Shown in pieces: positions 57,928 through 64,000 of a stretch of 64,000 nt of DNA. This DNA is from Flavobacterium suncheonense GH29-5 = DSM 17707. GTDB lineage: Bacteria; Bacteroidota; Bacteroidia; Flavobacteriales; Flavobacteriaceae. Position 1 is the first letter of the stretch. Each line of letters begins with the position of its first letter. The notes beneath the pieces are model-generated. The model was not told the origin of the DNA and searched no databases. It worked only from the letters and a program-made list of their open reading frames with translations. The position numbers and the translations under genes are program-made. The stretch covers positions 310,001 through 374,000 of the forward strand of contig NZ_AUCZ01000003.1 in the NCBI RefSeq assembly GCF_000430025.1, written 5' to 3'.

Positions 57928-58710
57928 ATGAAAATGCGCATTGAAGCCATACAAATTGCCGAAGCTTTCAATATGAAAAAGTTTCGGGCTGAATTCCGTA
58001 CCGAGGTATTTTCCGGAAGCACCTCTGAGGCCTTCTATGTATTTCCGGAACATGACCGTTTTTTGTATCTTTTCGATTATGGTGTGGTGGTTTTTGCCAA
58101 TTACGATGCCGTAGCGAAAAGCGAGTTTCTCAACTTCCTCAAACCGTATGCTTTAAATCCCGTTTTTTTAGATTTAACCGAAGAATACCAGATTGAAACG
58201 GATGCCGGTTATCCCAAAACCATGGTGAAAAACGACCGGGTAGTCGTTCCGAAAACCGATGCTGACACCCTGCGGATTGTCATGTTAAATACCGGACAGT
58301 CAGTGGCTTTGGAATATTACGAAAAGCTTACGGACGAACTGATTACCTCCTCAAAACACTACATATTAAAATTGGAAAGACGCGGCAAACTGAACATCTC
58401 CAAAAAAGAACTGCTGAAATACATCGGAAAAGTACTGAATGTTAAAAACAGTATCGTCGACAACCTGTATATTTTAGACGACCCGAATCTGGTTTGGGAT
58501 AACGAAGAGTTGAATTTACTGAACAAAAACCTGAAAGCCAATTTCGACATCATTCCACGGTTTAAGGATTTGGATTACCGCTTACAGATTGTGGAAGACA
58601 ACTTGACACTGTTCACGGATGTATTGAATGTTCGGGAAAGTGCCCGCCTGGAATGGATTATCATCATCCTGATTGCTTTTGAAATTGTACTGACACTCTT
58701 TTCACATTAA
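57928..58710 (+). CDS. RMD1/YagE family protein (DUF155)
   Basis: A 260-residue protein related to mitochondrial RMND1/Rmd1. The DUF155 core includes AFYVFPEHDRFLYLFDYGVVVFANYD at about 36-61 and LNTGQSVALEYYEKLTDEL; a helical part follows (YIGKVLNVKNSIVDNLYILDDPNLVWDNEEL) and a C-terminal membrane helix (WIIIILIAFEIVLTLF). It is likely a tail-anchored inner-membrane protein facing the cytoplasm. Bacterial function is unknown. It converges with the tRNA-Gly genes at a strong terminator. Confidence 0.88.
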   Translation: MKMRIEAIQIAEAFNMKKFRAEFRTEVFSGSTSEAFYVFPEHDRFLYLFDYGVVVFANYDAVAKSEFLNFLKPYALNPVFLDLTEEYQIETDAGYPKTMVKNDRVVVPKTDADTLRIVMLNTGQSVALEYYEKLTDELITSSKHYILKLERRGKLNISKKELLKYIGKVLNVKNSIVDNLYILDDPNLVWDNEELNLLNKNLKANFDIIPRFKDLDYRLQIVEDNLTLFTDVLNVRESARLEWIIIILIAFEIVLTLFSH

Positions 58711-58732
58711 TTCCAAAACGTCATAAAACAAA

Positions 58733-58758
58733 AAAACCACACTTTTCAGTGTGGTTTT
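58733..58758. terminator. Bidirectional terminator between the RMD1 gene and tRNA-Gly
   Basis: AAAACCACAC (58733-58742) pairs perfectly with GTGTGGTTTT (58749-58758) around TTTTCA, between the convergent RMD1 gene and the tRNA-Gly pair. Confidence 0.88.
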
Positions 58759-58768
58759 GCTCTTTTGG

Positions 58769-58841
58769 AGCGGAAGACGAGGGTCGAACTCGCGACATTC
58801 AGCTTGGAAGGCTGACGCTCTACCAACTGAGCTACTTCCGC
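58769..58841 (-). tRNA. tRNA-Gly (anticodon TCC), copy 2
   Basis: The minus strand gives acceptor GCGGAAG/CTTCCGC, D arm AGCTCAGTTGGTAGAGC, anticodon stem TCAGC/GCTGA with loop CTTCCAA (anticodon TCC), and T arm CGCGAG-TTCGACC-CTCG. CCA is not encoded. The sequence is identical to the copy at 58881-58953. Confidence 0.95.
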
Positions 58842-58880
58842 CTATTGATGCTTTTTAAAACTTCATCGGGTTTTTCCAAG

Positions 58881-58953
58881 AGCGGAAGACGAGGGTCGAA
58901 CTCGCGACATTCAGCTTGGAAGGCTGACGCTCTACCAACTGAGCTACTTCCGC
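58881..58953 (-). tRNA. tRNA-Gly (anticodon TCC), copy 1
   Basis: Identical cloverleaf to the downstream copy, separated by 39 bases and transcribed first. A promoter with -33 and -7 boxes lies at 59010-59042. Confidence 0.95.
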
Positions 58954-59009
58954 ATTTTCAATCACCAACGCTAAACAAAGAGTTGAATGATTTCGTATTT
59001 GTGGGTGCA

Positions 59010-59042
59010 AATATAAAAAAATATTTTTGTTTCAAGCAAATT
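59010..59042 (-). promoter_or_regulatory. Promoter of the tRNA-Gly pair
   Basis: Minus strand: TTTG at 59042-59039, 21-base spacer, TATATTTG at 59017-59010. This leaves a leader of about 50 bases before the first tRNA. Confidence 0.65.
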
Positions 59043-59169
59043 TTATCGCGAAAAAAATATTTCGTTTTCGAAAGCAACTTTTAGGAAATTTTAGCATCTA
59101 TAGTAATAATTAATTCAGCATTAATTCGTTACCAATTTGTTAACCGCTTTCAGCACTAAAGAAAAAAAT

Positions 59170-59607
59170 ATGATTTTTATCCATCAGATTGAAGCAGAAG
59201 AAACATTTTCGGTACGACAACCTGTGCTTCGTCCCGGAAAACCCATCGAGAGTTGTCATTTCGAGGGCGACAATTTAGGAACCACCGCCCATTTTGGCCT
59301 ATACGAACACGACGATCTGATTGGCGTAGTTTCGGTGTACAAGGTCAATCATCCCATTTCGTCCAAAAAAGAGCAATATCAGATTCGGGGCATGGCAGTA
59401 TTGCAGGAATTCCAGCGAAGAGGCGTCGGAGAACAATTGGTAAAAAAAGTGGAACATCATGTGAAAGAGCAAAAAGGCGAACTTATCTGGTTCAATGCCA
59501 GAGAGAAAGCCGTTCCTTTTTATCAAAAATTAGATTACAAAATTAAGGGTGAGCCTTTTGAGATACCAGAAATCGGCACGCATTTTGTGATGCTGAAGTG
59601 CATCTAA
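59170..59607 (+). CDS. GNAT-family N-acetyltransferase
   Basis: A 145-residue acetyltransferase with the acetyl-CoA motif QIRGMAVLQEFQRRGVGEQLVKKVEHHVKEQKGELIWFNAREKAVPFYQKLDYK, the usual motif A and B arrangement. The N-terminal part (IHQIEAEETFSVRQPVLRPGKPIESCHFEGD) is typical of small YjcF/ElaA-like members. Substrate unknown. The start at 59170 (MIFIHQIE) is preferred over an in-frame Leu/Met further upstream in AT-rich DNA. Confidence 0.92.
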   Translation: MIFIHQIEAEETFSVRQPVLRPGKPIESCHFEGDNLGTTAHFGLYEHDDLIGVVSVYKVNHPISSKKEQYQIRGMAVLQEFQRRGVGEQLVKKVEHHVKEQKGELIWFNAREKAVPFYQKLDYKIKGEPFEIPEIGTHFVMLKCI

Positions 59608-59664
59608 ATGTTAAAATAGTAAAACGTCGGTTGCAATTTTTGTAACTTACAGTGTGAAAAACAA

Positions 59665-61260
59665 ATGATTATGTCGTATAAATACCTCTTTTTAGTTCTC
59701 CCGATTTTCATCATCAGCTGCAAAAAAGAGGCGGTATTGGCGAACAATACACAAAAAGATACTGTCAAAGTTGTGCCGCTTTCTTCACCGGAAGCCATCG
59801 CTTTTGACAGTCTTGCCCTTAAAGACAAACCCAAACGCATTAAGGAATTTTACCAAAACAACCTTTTCAAAACGGTTTGGACCAAAGAAGAGGACCGGAA
59901 AAAGCTCATCGCCCTTATAAAAAGTACCGAAGCCGAAGGACTTGACCCCGACGATTACAACCTGAAAACGCTTGAGAAAAAAGAAAAATCAAGGCTTACT
60001 TTAACCGAAAAAGAGGTTGTAGCCACAGATATTCTTCTTACCGAATCCTTTCAGCGTCTAGCCAATCATCTTTACAACGGAAAAGTGGATCCGACCCAGC
60101 TCTACAAAGACTGGGACATGTATCCTAAAGAACTGAAAGCTATCGACTTACTTCAGGAAGCGCTTCGGAACCATACAGTGGAAGAAACGCTGGACACCTT
60201 AAAACCCAAACACATTGTTTACAAGCAACTAATAAAGAGCCTAAAAAAAATCAACTCCTATCCGAACGACAACATCGGCGTCATTCGGGTTGCGGACAAA
60301 ATCAAGCCGAACGACACCACCGAAACCATCAAAACCGTTAAGGAACGCTTGGCTTATTGGGGCGATTATCAGAAACCGGACAGCTTAACGGCGGTTTACG
60401 ACCAGAAAACCGTGGAAGCCGTAAAACGCTTTCAGGAAAGACATGGTTTGGCAACAGATGGGGTTATCGGAAAAGGCACCGCTGCCGCCATGAACATCAC
60501 CAAAAATCAGCGAAAGCAACAAATTTTAGCCAATCTGGAACGTTGGCGATGGTATCCGAGAGATTTGGGCAACGATTATGTGATTGTAAACATTCCCGAT
60601 TTCAGGCTGTACGTGGTAAAAGACCAAGACACCATCCGCACGCACAAAGTTGTGGTGGGAAGAGAAAAACGACGAACTCCGGTGCTGTCTTCCAAGTTCA
60701 GCAATCTGGTGATTAACCCAACCTGGACGGTTCCGCCTACCATCATTAAAGAAGATTTAGGACCAAGTGCCGCACGAAACCGCGGTTATTTTGCCGCAAC
60801 CGGCATTACCATTTACAACATGCGCGGCGAAGTGGTCGATCCTTACAGCTGGAATGCAGACAAACCTAACAATTACCGCTACGTGCAAAAACCAGGAAGC
60901 AACAATTCTTTGGGGCTGGTTAAATTCAATTTCCCGAACGGTCATCTGGTTTACCTGCACGACACCAACCACAGAGAGCTGTTTGCCCTGAACGGCCGTG
61001 CTTTGAGTTCGGGCTGTATCCGCGTGGAAAATCCGTTGGAATTGGCTTATTATATTCTGGAAACCGATGAAAACATCATGGATCAAAAACGGGTGGAAAA
61101 ACTTATTGAAAGCAAAAAAACTTCAGGAATACCACTAAAAAAACCCATCTTTATTCATCAGTGGTACTGGACCGCCTGGATGGATAAAAACGGGCTTCTG
61201 GAATTTCGGGATGATATATACAACCTCGATTTCGATTTGTATGAAAAATTACGAAACTAA
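59665..61260 (+). CDS. L,D-transpeptidase lipoprotein (YcbB/LdtD type)
   Basis: A 531-residue predicted lipoprotein; the lipobox FIISC places the acylated Cys19 (Cys17 if the second ATG at 59671 is used). A helical N-terminal domain (about 60-200) is followed by a peptidoglycan-binding domain (YDQKTVEAVKRFQERHGLATDGVIGKGTAAAM near 255-290) and a YkuD catalytic domain with Cys451 in ALSSGCIRVENP and His in LHDTNHRE. It forms 3-3 peptidoglycan crosslinks or attaches proteins to the wall in the periplasm. Its 3' end overlaps that of the next, convergent transpeptidase by 12 bases. Confidence 0.93.
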   Translation: MIMSYKYLFLVLPIFIISCKKEAVLANNTQKDTVKVVPLSSPEAIAFDSLALKDKPKRIKEFYQNNLFKTVWTKEEDRKKLIALIKSTEAEGLDPDDYNLKTLEKKEKSRLTLTEKEVVATDILLTESFQRLANHLYNGKVDPTQLYKDWDMYPKELKAIDLLQEALRNHTVEETLDTLKPKHIVYKQLIKSLKKINSYPNDNIGVIRVADKIKPNDTTETIKTVKERLAYWGDYQKPDSLTAVYDQKTVEAVKRFQERHGLATDGVIGKGTAAAMNITKNQRKQQILANLERWRWYPRDLGNDYVIVNIPDFRLYVVKDQDTIRTHKVVVGREKRRTPVLSSKFSNLVINPTWTVPPTIIKEDLGPSAARNRGYFAATGITIYNMRGEVVDPYSWNADKPNNYRYVQKPGSNNSLGLVKFNFPNGHLVYLHDTNHRELFALNGRALSSGCIRVENPLELAYYILETDENIMDQKRVEKLIESKKTSGIPLKKPIFIHQWYWTAWMDKNGLLEFRDDIYNLDFDLYEKLRN

Positions 61261-61959
61261 CTTCGATTGTTTTTCATAGTTTCGGGACGGATGATAAATA
61301 AACAAACACGATTTGTCTTTAATCATTTCGATGATTTCTTTGTGAAGTGCATACGGTACTGCCGGACAACCTTGGCTTCTGCCTAATCTTCCCTGTTGCT
61401 TGATGATGCTTTCGTCAGCATAATCCGCTCCGTGCATTACTACAGCTCTGTTTCTGGCGTTGTTGTTGATACCATACTCCAAACCGTCTAATTTTAACGA
61501 CAGACCGTGTTTTCCGTTATAGGTTTCCCCAGTTGCGTAAAACCCTAAACTGCTTTTATAAGAGTTGGCTTCATTGGAAAAAGACATGGCGAACTCCTCA
61601 CCGCTGTTTCTTCCGTGTGACACTACCGATTGCAATAAAACGGTATTGGTAGCCATATCGATAACCCACAGTCTCTTTTTGGTTGACGAAAGACTGAAGT
61701 CTATAATGGTCAGGATATCTTTTTGGATAATTCCCTGTTCTTTCAGTTGAAAATACCCTTCCAACGCCTTGGAAAAAGCTTCCATTTTCGGCATCTGAAA
61801 CGCATTTACATTTAAACTGCTGTACAGGTTTTTAACTTTTAACTCTAGTGAAGCCTTTGCATTTGCAGCCAATAACTTCGGATCGTTGTTCTCTTTTACT
61901 GTGGTGGGTTTGAACGATAAAAGAAACAAAAATAAAATTGGCAATACTCTGTAAATCAT
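61249..61959 (-). CDS. Murein L,D-transpeptidase catalytic-domain protein (YkuD_2 type)
   Basis: A 236-residue exported protein. The N-terminal segment IYRVLPILFLFLLSF is a signal peptide or anchor. The catalytic part has AVVMHGADYADE and GRLGRSQGCPAVPYALHKEII, giving the His and Cys of the fold; it lacks a PG-binding domain. This subgroup differs from YcbB and is common in Bacteroidota. Start at 61959 is preferred; a longer frame begins 13 codons upstream. It converges with, and overlaps by 12 bases, the YcbB-type gene. Confidence 0.9.
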   Translation of the reverse strand: MIYRVLPILFLFLLSFKPTTVKENNDPKLLAANAKASLELKVKNLYSSLNVNAFQMPKMEAFSKALEGYFQLKEQGIIQKDILTIIDFSLSSTKKRLWVIDMATNTVLLQSVVSHGRNSGEEFAMSFSNEANSYKSSLGFYATGETYNGKHGLSLKLDGLEYGINNNARNRAVVMHGADYADESIIKQQGRLGRSQGCPAVPYALHKEIIEMIKDKSCLFIYHPSRNYEKQSKLVS

Positions 61960-62127
61960 TGATAATCTAGTTGTTATGTTTTGGTTAAGTCGATTCAAAA
62001 ATATATAAATAATTTAAACCGCCAAATTTTTTTTGCACTTTATCGGTAATATTTAACATTTCACCGACTGATTTTTATGCCTTTAGTTAAACATTTCTTA
62101 ATATCCGTAAGGGTTTCAACAATTATT

Positions 62128-62135
62128 TATCTTTG
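62128..62135 (+). promoter_or_regulatory. -7 box of the DUF5916-type gene
   Basis: TATCTTTG matches TAnnTTTG, 30 bases before the ATG at 62165. No -33 TTTG found. Confidence 0.5.
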
Positions 62136-62164
62136 ACATGTCAATCATCAATTCAATCAAAAAA

Positions 62165-64000
62165 ATGAACAGACTTGCCCTGTTTGCCTTAACCCTTGGT
62201 TCTTCACTTGTGAGTTTAGCCCAAACAAACCATAATGACACGATGCCTCTAATCAAGGCAAAGAAAAAAATTACCGCTCTAAAAACACAGACCAACATTA
62301 GCATCGACGGAAAATTATCAGAGCCTGAATGGCAAACTGCCCAAACGGCCACCGATTTTATCATGTTCGAACCCGATAACGGCCAACCGCTCGCACACGA
62401 AAAACGCACGGAAGTTAAAGTGCTGTACGACAACGAAGGCATTTACATCGGGGCTACAATGTACGATGATCCGGCTAAAATCTTAAAAGAAATTACGGAA
62501 CGCGACAATTTCGGGACATCCGATTTCTTCGGGATTTTCATTAACGGTTATAACGACGGACAGCAGGATTTCCGCTTTTTCGTAAGTACCGCCGGAACCC
62601 AAATGGACGCTTTGGCCACCGAAGGCAACGAAGATTATTCCTGGGACGGAATCTGGAACAGCGGGGTTTCGATAACTGATTTCGGCTGGATCGCGGAAAT
62701 GAAAATTCCTTACGCTGCCTTGCGCTTTGCCGAAAAAGAAGAACAGGTCTGGGGCGTAAATTTCTTCCGGGAAATCAGACGGGACCGTCAGAAATTCACC
62801 TGGAACCACATCGACAACAAAATCGGAACGATTATTCAGCAGGCAGGCATACTCGATGGCATTCAAAACATTCAGCCGCCTACCCGACTCTTTTTCATCC
62901 CGTATTCCTCGTACTATCTAAACACCAACAAAACAGGAACCGACAACACTTTTAAAGCCGGTATGGATTTAAAATACGGCATTAACGACTCGTTTACTTT
63001 AGATGCGATTTTGGTTCCGGATTTCGGACAAACCACGTTTGACAATGTCGTTTTAAACTTAGGACCTTTCGAACAGCAATTCAACGAAAACCGCCCTTTT
63101 TTCACTGAAGGAACTGATTTGTTCAACAAAGGAAATCTGTTCTACTCCCGAAGAATCGGAGCCGCACCCTCGACTTATCCGGCCACTACCGCCGATGAGG
63201 AAGTTTTGGATTATCCCGCCACCGTCAACCTGATAAATGCTCTTAAGGTTTCCGGCCGAAACGCGAAAGGACTCGGAATTGGCGTTTTAAATGCCGTGAC
63301 CGAAAAAACAGACGTAACCATCCGGAACAAAACCACCGGAGAAACCCGCTCCGAAACCGTAGAACCTTTAACCAATTACAACGTATTGGTACTCGATCAG
63401 CGTTTTCGGAAGAATTCCTCTTTTACTTTTGTCAACACCAATGTGATGCGAAACGGCGATTTTCGGGATGCCAACGTTTCGGCTTTCCTGTTTGACCTGA
63501 ATACAAGAGCGAATACCTATAAACTGTCGGGAAATTTCAAATTCAGCCATGTTAACGAAATCACGGAAAACCTTAACGGATACACCGGCTATCTGAATTT
63601 CAGCAAAATCAGCGGAAAATACCGTTTTAACGTGAACAGCACCTATGTTTCCAACAAATACGACATCAACGACATGGGCATTCTGTTCATCAACAATTAT
63701 CACAATGTCTATGCAAATGCAAATTACCGTATTCTGAATCCGAACAAAACGTTCAACAGCTTTAACATCAACACCAATTATTACGCTGAATTCCACAATA
63801 CCACCGGGCGCGCACAGGAAGCCTATATGAGTGTAAACATCAATACCACGAACAAAAAAAATCATTATATCGGCGGCGGTCTTCAGGTAAATCCATTTGA
63901 AACCTACGATTTTTACCAGCCGAGACAGGAAGGCCGTTTTTCGTACAACCCACAAATTTACAGCGGTTGGTTTGACATTTCCACCAACTACAACAATCCG
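62165..64000 (+). CDS. DUF5916-type outer-membrane protein with carbohydrate-binding-like domain, 3' truncated
   Basis: The first 612 codons of a large exported protein that runs past the window end. The signal peptide (MNRLALFALTLGSSLVSLAQ) is followed by a family-9 carbohydrate-binding-like domain (SIDGKLSEPEWQTAQTATDFIMFEPDNGQP ... VLYDNEGIYIGATMYD ... RFFVSTAGTQMDAL ... WIAEMKIPYAALRFA), then a DUF5916 part with conserved FTLDAILVPDFGQTTFDNVVLNLGPFEQQFNENRPFFTEG and barrel-like repeats (YNVLVLDQRFRKNSSFTFVNTNVM). The family is of unknown function and is thought to be an outer-membrane barrel. No stop lies before base 64000. Confidence 0.88.
   Translation, partial: MNRLALFALTLGSSLVSLAQTNHNDTMPLIKAKKKITALKTQTNISIDGKLSEPEWQTAQTATDFIMFEPDNGQPLAHEKRTEVKVLYDNEGIYIGATMYDDPAKILKEITERDNFGTSDFFGIFINGYNDGQQDFRFFVSTAGTQMDALATEGNEDYSWDGIWNSGVSITDFGWIAEMKIPYAALRFAEKEEQVWGVNFFREIRRDRQKFTWNHIDNKIGTIIQQAGILDGIQNIQPPTRLFFIPYSSYYLNTNKTGTDNTFKAGMDLKYGINDSFTLDAILVPDFGQTTFDNVVLNLGPFEQQFNENRPFFTEGTDLFNKGNLFYSRRIGAAPSTYPATTADEEVLDYPATVNLINALKVSGRNAKGLGIGVLNAVTEKTDVTIRNKTTGETRSETVEPLTNYNVLVLDQRFRKNSSFTFVNTNVMRNGDFRDANVSAFLFDLNTRANTYKLSGNFKFSHVNEITENLNGYTGYLNFSKISGKYRFNVNSTYVSNKYDINDMGILFINNYHNVYANANYRILNPNKTFNSFNINTNYYAEFHNTTGRAQEAYMSVNINTTNKKNHYIGGGLQVNPFETYDFYQPRQEGRFSYNPQIYSGWFDISTNYNNP

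Noticed and set aside
58769..58953. Tandem repeat of unknown nature
   Set aside because: It is fully explained by two identical tRNA-Gly genes.
63368..63955. Minus-strand open frame of 195 codons
   Set aside because: It lies antisense to the strongly supported DUF5916-type gene, whose own frame shows clear domain motifs.

Overview
The window reads as part of a chromosome from a flavobacterium (Bacteroidota, Flavobacteriaceae, Flavobacterium-like). The sequence evidence is gliding genes gldB and gldC, an exosortase XrtF pair, a HYC_CC_PP family protein, a short 287-residue primary sigma factor, a FtsZ with a very long C-terminal tail, repeated promoter boxes of the Bacteroidota type (TAnnTTTG, sometimes with an upstream TTTG), and almost no Shine-Dalgarno sequences. 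It is mostly housekeeping DNA, with no prophage, insertion sequence, CRISPR array or rRNA operon visible.

Layout. 1-3036: the 3' end of groEL, then a large AT-rich secreted protein with a TonB-plug-like segment but no barrel. 3253-6339: a three-gene metal cluster on the minus strand (HYC_CC_PP protein, TonB-dependent receptor, secreted HMA protein). 6400-8619: a two-gene unit joining an ATP-cone/restriction-endonuclease fusion to a beta-CASP metallo-beta-lactamase RNase. 8655-9630: exosortase XrtF and its associated membrane protein. 9702-15639: plus-strand genes for free-methionine-(R)-sulfoxide reductase, rpsO, pnp, a lipoprotein, rpoD and rpe. 15671-22575: minus-strand CBS protein, a complete RND efflux operon and an MtfA-like peptidase.

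22659-23014 holds a two-copy 84-nt repeat, tRNA-Arg and a heptamer array. 23015-39449 is a compact division and cell-wall (dcw) cluster on the minus strand: mraZ, rsmH, ftsL, ftsI, murE, mraY, murD, ftsW, murG, murC, ftsQ, ftsA, ftsZ and then a yqeY-like gene. murF and ddl are not in it. Upstream of mraZ lie three GTGG boxes with a 10-nt period, matching known MraZ operators.

39873-46266: alpha/beta hydrolase, GTPase YihA/YsxC, gldC/gldB, nadE, an orphan response regulator, and a dnaG whose zinc ligands are all replaced. 46445-48740: an ECF sigma factor, a probable anti-sigma protein and a predicted outer-membrane protein. 48844-52575: polyprenyl synthase, rlmN, O-methyltransferase, PAP2 phosphatase and TatA/E. 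52682-57022: an M1 metallopeptidase with a DUF6702-like protein and two paralogous carboxypeptidase-regulatory-like proteins. 57145-61959: pepE, an RMD1/YagE protein, two identical tRNA-Gly genes, a GNAT acetyltransferase and two convergent L,D-transpeptidases. The window ends inside a large DUF5916-type outer-membrane protein.

The most interesting items are the ATP-cone nuclease/beta-CASP pair, the zinc-less DnaG, the MraZ operator, the metal cluster, and several families of small intergenic repeats (two heptamer arrays, a recurring ATTCGTG palindrome, the 84-nt tandem repeat, and a GC-rich patch with a 28-codon frame). No feature can be called a proven new system from sequence alone. All family names below come from recognising motifs and gene context, not from database searches.
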